NCBI RefSeq assembly: GCF_021462225.1
Contig: NC_061812.1
Location: 36,257,175 to 36,321,174 of the forward strand
DNA from: Girardinichthys multiradiatus
Taxonomy: Eukaryota; Chordata; Actinopteri; Cyprinodontiformes; Goodeidae
Direction of reading: 5' to 3'
Length of the DNA: 64,000 bases
Every line of letters begins with the position of its first letter. Positions within the stretch are counted from its first letter, which is position 1. A program made the translations under genes and the position numbers. This document shows positions 49,701 through 59,305 of this stretch, piece by piece. The notes under the pieces are model-generated. The model made no database searches. It was not told where the DNA came from and was given only the letters and a program-made list of their open reading frames with translations.

Positions 49701-50512
49701 AAAATATGCTAGTCATTGTACTTTTTTTTTTTTGTTTGTTTATTTTTCTTTACATTTTAAAAGTGCTGAATAAATAAACTTTATTCAGTTAATGATTCAT
49801 CATTGTCACTTTTAACTTTGATCTATGTGAAATACACTAGCTGACTCTGACAATCAGCAGGAAACAGTAAATCTGGATTCTCGCTACAAAATCTGATGAG
49901 TATTTAGGCCAAAGGTGTGTTAGCCTTTTCTTTATTTGCCTTTGTTTGTACCGTCTCCCTTATCTTTCGTCATTATTAGGGTGTCTTTCTTTCCTAAGTG
50001 TTCCTTCTAATCTCACCCAACATTTTAGTTGTTGAGTTACTGTAACCTCTGACAGATAACATGTGCCTTTTGAAACTCTTTCTATGTGACCGGCAGCTTG
50101 AGCATTGCTCTCATGACACGGCATTCCTGGTTCACCCACTGGTGCCCACCAATCCCCACTCACTGCCCATGTGACACATGAAAAGCAGCTTGCCTGTGTG
50201 CATTAGAGAGTTGGGGCAGGTTATCAGGGTAAAGAGCATGGTAACTATCATTATAGACTTATGGATGTTACTTATAAGCAGCCAAATTACATTTTTGAGA
50301 CACATGGGATAGTTACTAAAACAAGAGAAATGTGTAAGCATATACAGTATGCCTTTATGGATACCTATTCTTACCATCATGACATATGTTGAAAGGAATT
50401 CAGCAAGTCCCACTCGTGATAGTTCACTCCTCAGCAAAATTTTGGGTCGTTTTTTTTCCACTCCACTTCGCTGGGCCACCCCCAGTTCTACTGACTGCAC
50501 CAAGTCCTTCAT
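43800..50512 (-). CDS. aqp7: Aquaglyceroporin, aqp7-like
   Basis: Exons in transcript order: 50512-50375, 45450-45324, 45232-45095, 45007-44889, 44337-44120, 44013-43800; 954 nt, 317 residues, all phases consistent. The MIP fold is complete: TM1 GLAEFLSTYVMM, GLGSVAQVV, first half-helix GAHMNGAVSF, SFLAAATIYAIYY, GGNLTVTG and IFATYPAPYLSL, SLGSNSGYAINPTRDIAPRV, AGWGSDVF, GNGWWWVPLVATP. Asp after NPxR marks a glycerol-conducting pore. FLSTYVMM, SFLAAATIY and GYAIN favour AQP7; GGNLTVTG and YPAPYLSL also occur in AQP9/10. Aquaglyceroporins move glycerol, urea and water across plasma membranes. The N-terminus is uncertain: the frame stays open upstream of the chosen ATG (50510-50512), so a further 5' exon may exist. 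Intron 1 is 4.9 kb and full of repeats. Confidence 0.85.
44120..44337 (-). CDS. aqp7: aqp7 exon 5, second pore half-helix (NPT)
   Basis: Acceptor GTGCGTGCCAG, donor GTTCAG|GTAAAC. It encodes VFGTAMLLLCLMAL, EPIFVGLLVVLIGISLG, then N225-P226-T227-R228-D229, DIAPRVFTAIAGWGSDVF. R228 is the selectivity-filter arginine; D229 is the aquaglyceroporin aspartate. Thr replaces the usual Ala (or Ser in mammalian AQP7) of the NPA box. Confidence 0.9.
45095..45232 (-). CDS. aqp7: aqp7 exon 3, first pore half-helix (NGA)
   Basis: Acceptor TCTCCCTCCAG, donor TATTATG|GTAGGT. It encodes G89-A-H-M-N93-G94-A95-V-S-F, then FGRLPWKRLPLYIFVQLFGS and FLAAATIYAIYY. The first pore box reads NGA (codons AAT GGA GCA) in place of NPA; human AQP7 has NAA here, so loss of the proline is not unusual in this subfamily, but glycine is. 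Confidence 0.88.
45611..46141 (+). mobile_element. Solo LTR-like element (531 bp) in aqp7 intron 1
   Basis: Starts TGTCATGGTCTGTTAG and ends AACTGACA, that is TG...CA, flanked on both sides by CCCAC, a 5-bp target duplication. It has a TATA-like TATATAAG near 45908 and ATTAAA near 46068, as expected for an LTR promoter and poly(A) signal. No internal retroelement genes accompany it. Related copies lie at 47875-48090, 48165-48570 (both minus) and 58509-59097. Confidence 0.75.
46280..46745 (+). mobile_element. L2-type LINE fragment
   Basis: Conceptual translation with frame jumps gives pieces typical of L2 reverse transcriptase C-terminus: an LGLTIQ / DSTLSLEFHSKLTIKNCFF segment, then KKELDHL, VQNTAAQLSANTKER and SLNWL. 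No open frame survives. It contains the two adjacent hairpins at 46480-46536. Confidence 0.6.
46480..46536. repeat. Two adjacent hairpins
   Basis: First: arms 46480-46490 and 46496-46506 (ATAGTCTTCAA), loop 5. Second: arms 46505-46518 and 46523-46536 (ATTGTCTCCTAATC), loop TCAT. All pairs match. They overlap by two bases. Confidence 0.95.
46746..47874. other. aqp7 intron 1, non-coding with one MITE
   Basis: Host intron sequence without gene signal. Several 60-130 codon frames exist on both strands (46876-47783) but their composition is not coding-like and they resemble nothing recognised. The hAT MITE at 47312-47483 is the one clear element. Confidence 0.6.
47312..47483. mobile_element. hAT-type MITE with exact 8-bp target duplication
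   Basis: 172 bp. Ends CAGAGGTGGGTAATCCAGG and the complement of CTGGATTACCCACCTCCG match over about 33 bp with one mismatch. Flanked by TCTGATAG at 47304-47311 and 47484-47491, an 8-bp duplication diagnostic of hAT. No coding capacity; mobilised in trans. Confidence 0.93.
47875..48570 (-). mobile_element. Two minus-strand LTR-like copies
   Basis: Read on the minus strand, 48570-48165 starts TGTTATATTTTGGTTAG, has TATATAAAC and ATTAAA signals and ends CCAGTACAAACCTCACC/ATTCATGA. The piece 48090-47875 ends GGGTCTGACTCCTACACACA. Both resemble the LTR-like elements at 45611-46141 and 58509-59097. Exact ends are uncertain. Confidence 0.6.
48650..49520 (+). repeat. Diverged copy of the 1.73 kb LTR-like repeat
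   Basis: Shares ordered similarity with 54270-54800: TTAGCTAAAAGCT, ATTATTTTATTAAAATAATG, TTTGCATTGTGA, TTCCTCAAGATTAACCTTGG and TCATGGTTTTCAACCATT each have close counterparts in the same order. Ends are blurred and there are no genes inside. Confidence 0.6.
49521..50374. other. aqp7 intron 1, near exon 1
   Basis: AT-rich intron with no recognisable repeat or gene. The donor TGATG|GTAAGA of exon 1 closes it at 50374. Confidence 0.6.
50375..50512 (-). CDS. aqp7: aqp7 first recognised coding exon
   Basis: Encodes MKDLVQSVELGVAQRSGVEK, then KILLRSELSRVGLAEFLSTY and VMM at the donor; it joins in phase 0 to ALGLGSVAQ in exon 2. GLAEFLSTYVMM is nearly the AQP7 TM1 start. The frame is open upstream to about 50617 without an ATG, and an acceptor-like GTTCTTTAG lies at about 50590, so the true exon may be longer with an extra 5' exon. 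Confidence 0.8.
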
Positions 50513-50619
50513 TTTTCCTTTTTGTTTCTTTGTGTAGGTAAAGCTTGCAGTATTCCCATAAATTACAGGCCTCTCAGGTTCAGACTCCTCTAAAGAACGT
50601 ATGAAGTCTCGTGTCAAAT

Positions 50620-51470
50620 AGTGGAAAAAAACAAAACTGGATTGCTTCCTCTTCTCTTCTGTTTCCCTTTTCTCTCACTGTCTCTGTGTTTGTGTGAATG
50701 AGTGTGTGGGTGTCTGTCTGACTCCACCTATCTCACTAACCCACTGGGTTTGCCCACAAATCATAGCCTTGATCCAACCCCACTTTCTGACAGATTTACT
50801 CAAAATCCACCTTCAGTTCCGCCAATACTTCTTGACCAATGAGAAAGTCTGTTAGCTGTGCCGAACAAGGACCTTGAAAGCACAGAAAAAAGATCTTAAC
50901 TGCAATCCATTGTGGGCCTTTCCAAATATTTGTCCATGTTTCAGCTGCATTTTTACACATAAGCTCCACTGATTCACAACAAAATGCAACATAAACTATT
51001 GTTCCAATGTCACAGATTATCTACACTTTTCAGTGCAAAACTGATTTTCAGCTCCTTCTGAAAGTCAAATAACTTTTTCTCTAATGCCACCTAAAGGCTC
51101 ACATGTGAAAGACAAGGTTAAATGCAAAAAAAGACAATTTGACCGATTTTATGCCCAAAACATAGTCATATTAAGCCAAATAAGCTTTCTGAATCATCAG
51201 CAATGTCTAATGTCTAATCAACCAGTTAAAAAACAGTCCCACTATGCAATTCTAAAGCCACATCAGTCAGAGTTTGAACACCAGACCAATAGGTTGTCAT
51301 GGTGATGTTTCAATTAAAAAGGTCCCTAAATTAATTTATCACTCCAACTGAGTTTCTTCAAAAGAGAACTAAGTACTTTCATGAATTACTTTATGAACAC
51401 ATATTTATATTATGGGTCATTTGTCATTATTAGTGAGATTAATTCTGAAAATATATCCAAGTTTACAATA
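50620..51470. other. aqp7 upstream region
   Basis: Presumed 5' flank of aqp7. It has a GT-rich tract at about 50680-50715 and otherwise no gene, repeat family or clear promoter element that I can support. Confidence 0.5.
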
Positions 51471-51474
51471 CAGT

Positions 51475-51900
51475 ATTTTTTTTTTTACATTTTGTTGCAT
51501 TACAACCACAAACTTCAATGTACTTTATTGGACTTTTAGGTGATAAAGCAAAAAAAAAGAAGTGCACAATTGTGAAGTGGTTGAAAACGATGCATGGTTT
51601 TCAAAACAATTTACAAATAAAAATAAGAAGCAGTTGTCATGTGTTGGTATAATTTAATCTGGGTAAAATAGGCTGTTCTTTGAAGGCCTAAGAGATTAGT
51701 TGGAGAACTTGTATAAACAGTATTATGAATAGCAAGAATTAGCAATACCCCAAGCTTTAAAAGTGTCATGTAGCACTACTCCGTCCATCAGCTAACATTG
51801 AAAGAGTATGACACATCTGCACACCTACCAAGACATGCCGATTCACCTAAATTGAGAGCCCAGGGAAACAGAGCAATAACAAGAGAAGGAACCTAAGGAG
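51475..51900 (+). mobile_element. Tc1-like relic, 5' part
   Basis: Contains CATTTTGTTGCATTACAACC and TTCAATGTACTTTATTGGAC of Tc1 5' ends, then GACATGCCGATTCACCTAAA, the start of the transposase coding region (typical RHG/RPPKL segment). It ends abruptly at the SINE that follows; the 3' half is absent. Confidence 0.65.
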
Positions 51901-51902
51901 GA

Positions 51903-52170
51903 CTGCACAATGATGCAAGAATTAGCACTGCTGCCTTGCAGAAGGAAGGTCCTGGGTTCTAATCCCGACCTGGGATCTTTCTGCATAGGCTTTGCATGTC
52001 CTAGTTGTGCATGTGTGGGTTCTCTATGGGTACTCCGGCTTCCTCCCACTGTCCAAACCATGACTGTTAGGTTAATTGGTCTCTTTTAAATTGGCATTAG
52101 GCATGAGTGTGTGCATCCATGGTGGTTTATCCTGTGTGTCTCTGTGATGGACTGGCAATTTGTGTTCATA
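51903..52170 (+). repeat. tRNA-derived SINE, diverged copy
   Basis: Same family as 41505-41850: CACTGCTGCCTTGCAG, GGTCCTGGGTTCTAATCCC (degraded B box), TACTCCGGCTTCCTCCCACT, GTTAGGTTAATTGG and GTGATGGACTGGCAA. The A box is mutated, so it is probably not transcribed. Confidence 0.78.
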
Positions 52171-52559
52171 ATGTATATCGGGGAGTAACTCTAAACCCTA
52201 CTCTTTATTATATATATATTTTGAATTTATAGGTTCACTGTGCGACTAAATGTTCTACTTTTGTTGTGCAAATTAGAGACTACCTGACATGTATAGGGAT
52301 AACTAGACTTTCAGAATCACTGGAGAAGGTCAGGTAATGTGCATAGATATATTTTTGTTTGTTGTAGTTTAGTGTCAAAGGTATAGATCATAAGGATGTA
52401 TACATGACATTGGTCGGAAGTAGTATTTTGGAAGGCCCTGACCATTTGGTTGGAAATGGAGGTTTGTTTTTTGAAATAGTTCAGGGGTTGTGTGTTATGG
52501 TAGAAGTTCATTTAGTTTTGTTGCCCCTCTTTGACATATTTGTGGAGTTATCACATCAG

Positions 52560-53251
52560 TGTCTTTTAAATGGACATGATGCAGGGGAAGGAAATTAAAT
52601 GTACTTCCTGGAACTGTAAAGGCTTACATAAACAAAAATAATCAAACAGGTCATGAAAAAACTGAAGGATTTGGACTTTAAAATAGTATTTTTACAAGAG
52701 ACCCACATCTTCTAAGAGGAAAATACAAAATTACGTAGGAGGTGGCAGGGGGACATATATGAATACAATATAGGGGGTGGTTGGAACTGTATTCTGAACC
52801 CCTCTCTGGAAAGAACATCAGGAACTGAGCAAACACAAAACAGAAGTAGGGAAACCATCTGTAATGTTATGAAATAATTACATTTGGTAGACATCTGGAG
52901 ACATTTAAGACCAACTGAAATACAGTAATCTATTCATGCCACTCAAGTACATTTAGAACATATTCGCATGTAGACAATTTTTTGATTTCAATGGATTTAC
53001 TCTCAAATATAGCTGGCTGTTCTTATGATAGCATAGTATTATCAGACCATGCCCTTTGTAATTTAATATATGTATTTAAACAATAAGTTGTTGAAAGACC
53101 CTCCTAGATGGTGCCTGCATCAGAAATAGCTGACAGATGAGAAATTCCTTAAATATGCTGGAGAAAGGATAGACAAATACTTTGGTATGAATACCACACA
53201 AACTACAGCCTGTATAAAATAGGATGCCTTTAAGGCATGCTTAAGGGGTTA
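52560..53251 (+). mobile_element. L1-type LINE ORF2, endonuclease part (fragment 1)
   Basis: With frame corrections it reads CTSWNCKGLHKQKIIKQVM, KDLDFKIVFLQETHI (the L1 endonuclease N-terminal motif with catalytic Glu), a weakly kept middle, and DAFKACLRGYT at its break. Frameshifts are many. The element continues at 57903, 59098 and 61088 after three insertions. Confidence 0.78.
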
Positions 53252-53423
53252 TACAATGCCTGCCAAAAAAACGTCTCCACCAAAAAAAAAGGTCACACAC
53301 TCCAATATTTTGTTGGACCGCCTTTAGCTTTGATTATGGCACGCATTTGCTGTGGCATTGTTTCGATGAGCTTTTACAATTTATTTCCACCCAGTGTTGC
53401 ATTAATTTTTCACCAAGATCTTG

Positions 53424-55155
53424 TGTAGGGACCCAGCCATGGATTTCAACATTAAACTCCGGTACAAACTCTTCTGGAACTTTTCAAAATAAAGTGCATT
53501 AACCTTCTTCCGGCACAGCCAGGAAACGGGATAACTGCAGACTTCCCGTGACGCCACTACCCAAATAAAAGCACAGCTGTTGCTACATCCGCCCACTTTT
53601 ACATGGCCTTCGAAAGGGACCGGATAGAGGAGACAAGTGCGCTGATGTCTCTTTGCTGGCAAAAAGACATAAACTCTTCAAACTGGATCCAAGAGTGTCA
53701 TAAGAACACTACAGGTATAAGCATTGCTTACTTTCTCTCCGAGGCCTGCCGAAACTGTGTTACAGAGAAATCCCCAGTAGAGAAGCTGTTTCTACAAGCC
53801 GAGTCTGAAGGAAGGACAACGGCCCGCATCACCGGTAATGAACAGCTGGTTGACGAACAGAACGAGCCGTCTTTCAAGCCACAGCTCCGGAGGTCAGGTT
53901 AGCTGAAAGCTAACCGCTTGTTGACTGTGGACGTTTCTTCAAACTTCGCCCCTTGGACAACATTTCCTCACGACGGTCAGAGGTTAGGTTTGGGCAGAAA
54001 AATAATAGAAAGATTTAAATTGAAATGATCTAAACGTTTTTCTTTTTTTTTATGAAGTTTGGTTTTGTTTGTGTGAAACTCGGCTAACTTAGTGCTAGCA
54101 GGCTATCTGCAGCGCACGTGCCCTGTTTGTGTTCTGTGTTTGTGTTTTTAAAGTTAAGTCAAACTTTACTTCAAGGGTGAATTTAAACACAGAAGATTGC
54201 TCATATCGCGCCGTCCGCGCTTATGCATTTTAACCCTTTTATTAACCCTGGTATTCTAAAGGTATGTGTTTGATTCTGGTGCTAAGCTAGCAGCTTCTTT
54301 GTTAGCTTAACTGCTAACAGCTAAGGACATGTTCTTGCTGCTAAATAATATTTACACAGAAAGGTTTAGTTTTCAATCCAGTAAATAATGTGTCCCTAAC
54401 ATCATTTTACTAAATTTGATAACTAAGTAAACACCATTAAGCACCATTTCTCAAGAAAGATTTGGCTCTTTCCAAAATATTCCCTTAATAATATTTCTTC
54501 AAATATTATTTTAATAAATAAAGGCAGCTAATGAGACACCGCTGAGAAATGGTCATCCAGAAGGTTGGTTTTATTCAGCAGATCATTATTTAAAACATTA
54601 TTTTATTAAAAAAATATTTTATCTGATCTTGCATTGTGAAGGGTTGTCTAAACGTTTGCTGATTATTGCCTAAGTTGGTTCCAAGACTAACTTAACTTCA
54701 CTTCCAGATTCTTCAAGATAATCCTTGGTTCTCAAATATAAACATTGCGTGGTAATGTTGCATCACTCTTTCGGTCATGATTTTCAATCATCTTTGATCA
54801 ACTTGTTTATATTGTACATAGCCCATTAGTGTTCGTTATTCTTTCATTCTGCTTGGTAGTTTAGTTGGATTGTTTTAGCATAGTAAAGAGTTTGTTGATT
54901 GAAATATGTTTGACTTTGAGTTGACTTATTTTTGTTAATAAATTCTTGTATTTTAAGAAATTGTGTCAATTCATTCCATGTGTGTGCAGAGTTTTGCTGT
55001 TCAATAATGTCAGAGCTCGTCTCACACCTTTCTATTTTGTCCTAATATCTTACTAGGCTGGTATTCACAGGACAACCCTTAACAGACTGAAATATTATTT
55101 GATAAAATATTAATATTAAATATTAAATAATATTCTCAGATTCATAATCACAACA
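53424..55155 (+). mobile_element. Large solo LTR-like insert (1732 bp)
   Basis: Begins TGTAGGGACCCAGCC, ends ATAATCACAACA, TG...CA, with CTTG at 53420-53423 and 55156-55159 as a 4-bp target duplication. AATAAA occurs at 54937-54942 in the right part, as in an LTR. No gag, pol or env is present; the 99-codon frame at 53603-53902 resembles nothing I know. A diverged relative is at 48650-49520. Confidence 0.78.
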
Positions 55156-55169
55156 CTTGCATTGATTAT

Positions 55170-56083
55170 GGTAGAGTCTGACCACTGCGCAAAGCCTTCT
55201 CCAGCACATCCCACAGATTCTTAATGGGGTTAAGGTCTGGACTCTGTGGTGGCTAATCCATGTATGAGAATGATGTTTCATGCTCCCTGAACCACTGTTT
55301 CACAATTGGAGCCCGATGAATCCTGGCATTGTCATCTTGGAATATACCCCTGCCACCAGGGAAGAAAAAATCCATTGATGGAATAACCTGGTCATTCAGT
55401 ATATTCAGGTAGTCAGCTGACCTCATTCTTTGAACACATACTGTTGCTGAACCCAGACCTGACCAACTGCAACAACCCCAGATCATAGCACTGCCCCCAC
55501 AGGCTTGTAAAGTAGGCACTAGACATGATGGGTGCATCACTTTATCTGCCTCTCCTCTTATCCTAATGCACCCATCAGTCTGGAACAGGGTAAATCTGCA
55601 CTCATCAGAACATATGACTTTCTTACTTTGCTCCAGAGTCCAATCTTTATGCTCCCTAGCAAACTGAAGCCTTTTTTTCCAGTTAGCCTCACTGATTAGT
55701 GGTTTTCTTAAGGCTACACAGCTGTTCAGTCCCAATCCCTTGAGTTCTCTCCGCATTGTGCATGTAAAAATGCTCTTACTTTCACTATTAAACATAGCCC
55801 GGAGTTCTACTGCTGTTTTTCTTCGATTTGATTTCACCAAACGTTTCAGTGATTGCTGATCACGATCATTCAGGATTTTTGTCCGGCCACATTTCTTCCT
55901 CAAAGACAGTGGGTCCCCACTATCCTTCCAGTTTTTAATAATGAATTGGACAGTTCTTAACCCAATTTTGGAAGTTTCTGCAATCTCCTTAAATGTTTTC
56001 TCTGCTTGATGCATGCCAATAATTTGACCCTTCTGAAACAGACTGACATCTTTTCCATGACCATGGGACGTGTCTTTCAACAT
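55170..56083 (-). pseudogene. Tc1 transposase with lost catalytic Glu and early stop
   Basis: From the ATG at 56081-56083 ([10 protein letters not shown]) the frame covers the helix-turn-helix domains ([26 protein letters not shown]), [12 protein letters not shown] with the first Asp, [12 protein letters not shown], and [10 protein letters not shown] with the second Asp. TAG at 55253-55255 replaces the usual Trp after HMD. The following codons still read PPQSPDLNPIKNLWD, where AAG at 55220-55222 encodes Lys in place of the catalytic Glu. So it is inactive twice over. Confidence 0.9.
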
Positions 56084-56249
56084 GGTTGTTTGAGAAATGA
56101 GAAGCAACTCATTGCACCAGTTGGGGGTAACTAACTTTTTGTCAGCTAAAACATAATCACCCATGCAGTAATTATCCAATGTGAGGCTCGTACCTATTTG
56201 CTTTGTTAAATCCAGGTGGCAACTTTTTTTTTGACCAGGCAGTGTATAA

Positions 56250-57902
56250 TCAGGGCCGTCCCCTGAGCCTGGGCCATCCCCTGAGCCACCTCCAGTGGGA
56301 CGTGCCTGGAACACTTCCCGAGGAAGGCGTCCAGGAGGCATCCGATATAGATGCCCAAGCCACCTCAACTGGCTCCTCTCGATGTGGAGGAGCAGCAGCT
56401 CTACTCCGAGCCCCTCCTGGATGGTCGAACTCCTCACCCTATCTCTAAGGGAGTGCCCGACCACCCTATGGAGGAAGCTCATTGCAGGGATCCGGGATTC
56501 GGTCATGACCCAAAGTTTATAGACGTAGGTGAGGGTCGGAACGTAGATCAACCGGTAAATCGAGAGCTTCACTTTTCAGCTCAGCTCTCTCTCGACCACA
56601 ACGGACCGGCACAGTGCCCCCATTACTGCGGCAGCCGCATCGATCCGTCTGTCGATCTCCCGCTCCATTCTTCCCTCACTCGTGAACAAGACCCCGAGAT
56701 ACTTGAACTCCTCTTCTTGAGGCAGGAACTCCCCTCCAACCTGAAGAGGACAAGCCACCCTTTTCCGGTCGAGTACCATGGCCTCTGACTTGGAGGAGCT
56801 GATTCACACTCGGCTGCGAACTGCCCCAGCGCATGCTGTAGGTCTTGGCTACAGGGGGCCAGCAGGACCATGTCCTCTGCATAAAGAAGAGATTAAATCC
56901 ACTGGTCCCCAAGCCAGATCCCCTCCAGCCCTTGGCTGTGCCTAGAAATCCTGTCCATAAAAGTTATGAACAGGACCAGTGACAAAGGGCAGGCCTCCCG
57001 GAGTCCAATATGCACCGGGAACAGGTCTGACTCAGTGCCAGCAATGCGGACCAAACTCCTGCTCCACTTGTACAGAGACCGGATGGCCCCTAATAAAGGG
57101 CCCCCGATTCCATACTCCTGGAGCACCCCCCACAGGGCACCACGAGGGACACAGTCGAATGCTTTCTCCAGGTCCACAAAACACATGTGGATCGGTTGGG
57201 CAAACTCCCATGAACCCTCGAGTACCCTGTAGAGGGTATAGAGCTGGTCCAGTGTTCCATGGCCGGGACGAAAACCACACCGCTCCTCCTGAAGCTGAGG
57301 TTCGACTATTGGCAGGACTTTCCTCTCCAATACCCTGGCGTAGGCCTTACCAGGGAGGCTGAGGAATGTGATCCCCCTGTAGTTGGAACACACCCTCCGG
57401 TCACCCTTCTTATGAAGGGGGACCACCACCCCAGTCTGCCAGTCCAGAGGCACTGTTCCCAACCGCCACGCAATGTTGAAGAGGTGTGTCAACCATGACA
57501 GCCCTACAACATCCAGAAACTTGAGGTACTCAGGGCTCACCTCCACGCAGAGCTTGGACTCTGGAACCCATCTCCTCGAGAGGGGCTGGACTCTCTTCTA
57601 CTCTGGAGTGGCCCACGGGGAGAGGCGGCGGGCTGGGGTGGATTTGCTTGTTGCCCCCCAGCTCAGCCATCTCGTGTTGGGGTTTACCCCAGTGGATGAG
57701 AGGGTGGCATCCCTGCGCCTTCAGGTTGGGGACAGGTCTCTGACTGTTGTTTTCGGCCTACGGGCCGAGCGGTAGTGCGGAGTACCCAGCCTTCTTGGCG
57801 TCCCTGTCAGGGGCGCTGGATGGTGCCCCTCCTGGGGACTCCATTATTCTGCTGGGGGACTTCAACGCCCACGTGGGAAATGACAGTGACACCTGGAGAG
57901 GC
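56250..57902 (-). mobile_element. Rex3 copy with inverted 5' part
   Basis: 57548 down to 56250 (minus) carries the RT domain: YLKFLDVVGLSWLTHLFNIA, SNYRGITFLSLPGKA, CGFRPGHGTLDQLYTLYRVL, DLEKAFDCVPRGALWG, EEFKYLGVLFTSEGRMEREI and [12 protein letters not shown]. From 57549 to 57902 the strand flips to plus and encodes the endonuclease: LERGWTLFYSGVAHGERRR, VGDRSLTVVF, then YGPSGSAEYPAFLASLSG and LLGDFNAHVGNDSDTWRG. About 40-45 C-terminal codons are missing at the low-coordinate end, where the Tc1 begins. The RT motif region near 56880 is damaged, with FADD not intact. Confidence 0.9.
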
Positions 57903-58508
57903 ATGATTTTGATGAGCTACACCTCATCAAAATCAAAAGAACAATGTAAGAGCAGGCAACAATTAGAGTCTAAGATTAAATTACTAAAACAACAGGTTTT
58001 TAAAGATGGCAACGCAGAAACTGAGAAGAAAATGCTGTTGCTAAAGGAGCAAAATGTCTGCAGACAGAGCTGCCTCCAGTTTATTGAAATTAAATCAGGC
58101 ATTCTATGAACAAGGTGAAAAACAGGGAAAACTTTTGGCATGGCAAATAAAACAACTGGAAGCTCAAAAAAGAATAACGTCAATTACTGATAGTAAGAGG
58201 GAAACTATAGTAGATCCAATCAAGATAAATTAAGAATTTAGAAAACATCATGAAAGGCTGTATAATTCTCAAAATACCTCTGACATACAGGAACATGACT
58301 CATTTCTGAATAAGTAAAATATTCCCTCGATAGGTGAAGGTGACAGAGAAAAACTGGAGGTTGAAATTACAGAAGAGGAAATAGGTAGAGCTATTGACTA
58401 GAATGAATGCAGGGAGGAACGCTGGGCCTGATGGGTTCCCTATAGACTTGTATAAAAAATTTAAAAATCAACTAATGAGAACTATTTTAGAGATTTTACT
58501 GTCAAAGA
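57903..58508 (+). mobile_element. L1-type LINE ORF2, fragment 2
   Basis: Resumes with MSYTSSKSKEQCKSRQQLES (continuing ...LRGYT at 53251), KLEVEITEEEIGRAI, and NAGRNAGPDGFPIDLYKKFK, the L1 pre-RT motif (GPDGFP). Frameshifted at about 58400. It is broken again by the LTR-like element at 58509. Confidence 0.8.
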
Positions 58509-59097
58509 TCTGTCTGTTAGGTTGTTGTTGTTTTCTTTTTGTGTTTGTTTACTTTCTGCTCAGTCAGGTGCTTTTCTGTGCATTCAGGTTTATTTAGATT
58601 CCTTCTGTTTAGTTTTGTTACTTCCTTGATTCTTGTGTTGTATTTAGTTTATTTTTCCTTATAGATCTTGTTTCCCCTTGGTTATGTCCTCTAGTTTGTT
58701 TCATTGTTTATTTCTTCTGTTCCATAGACATAGATATGTCCCTGTTTTCTTCCTGCACTCTGTGCTCAATCAAGTTAATCAGTCTTTCCCTCAGTTATCC
58801 TGTATTTCTGTTGAACAGATGTTTCATATCCCTCCTAATTAGTTCCCGTCTCAGTTCATTGGTTCATACTCCACGTCCCACAGTATTGAAGCTTTCTGGT
58901 TTTCATTGTTTGCCACTGGTACCTCCTGTTTGTTACCCTGATTGCTACCTGAATCCATGCTTCTGTCATTTTTCTGTCATTCACCTGCCTGAGTTCCTGA
59001 ACCTGGACAAACTGGCTCTTATTAAACTGGCTCTTATTAAATCCTTCTCATCAAATACACTCTGCATTTGGGTCCTACCTCAACACACATCATGACA
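58509..59097 (+). mobile_element. LTR-like insert in the L1
   Basis: Begins near TCTGTTAGGTTGTTG and ends CAACACACATCATGACA. It belongs with the 45611-46141 family (same TCTGTTAG start, CT-rich middle, GGGTCCTACCTCAACACA end). The L1 frame resumes immediately after with QEAFCNCGLPKSMTSAL. A clear duplication of the target is not visible. Confidence 0.65.
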
Positions 59098-59305
59098 GTT
59101 TCAGGAAGCGTTTTGTAATTGTGGGCTTCCTAAATCAATGACAAGTGCTTTAACCTTCATGCTACCCAAACAACAGAAACCCAGCACTAAATGTGAAAAC
59201 ATGAGGCCAATAAGGTTACTTAACACTGACCTAAAAATACTCTGTAAATTACTAGCACTACGCCTACAAAATCCACTTCCTTCAGTGATACTGTGTCAAA
59301 ATAAG
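59098..59305 (+). mobile_element. L1-type LINE ORF2, fragment 3 (RT)
   Basis: Encodes FMLPKQQKPSTKCENMRPIR and LLNTDLKILCKLLALRLQN, then PLPSVILCQNK: the RT block (P-K-P...RPISLLN.D.KI) of L1. It is cut at about 59305 and continues at 61088. Confidence 0.82.

Larger units (their letters stand above)
53254..56244 (-). mobile_element. Tc1-like transposon split by an LTR-like insert
   Basis: Left end TA|CAATGCCTGCCAAAAAAAC; right end CCAGGCAGTG|TA. The left part runs to CACCAAGATCTTG at 53423 and resumes at 55156 with CTTGCATTGATTATGGTAGA, so the insert is 53424-55155. Without it the element is about 1.26 kb. The transposase lies on the minus strand (55170-56083). The element lies inside the L1-type LINE on its left side and abuts Rex3 on its right. 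Confidence 0.85.

Noticed and set aside
53603..53902. 99-codon plus frame as a gene
   Set aside because: It lies inside the LTR-like insert and resembles no protein I can name; no splice or homology support.
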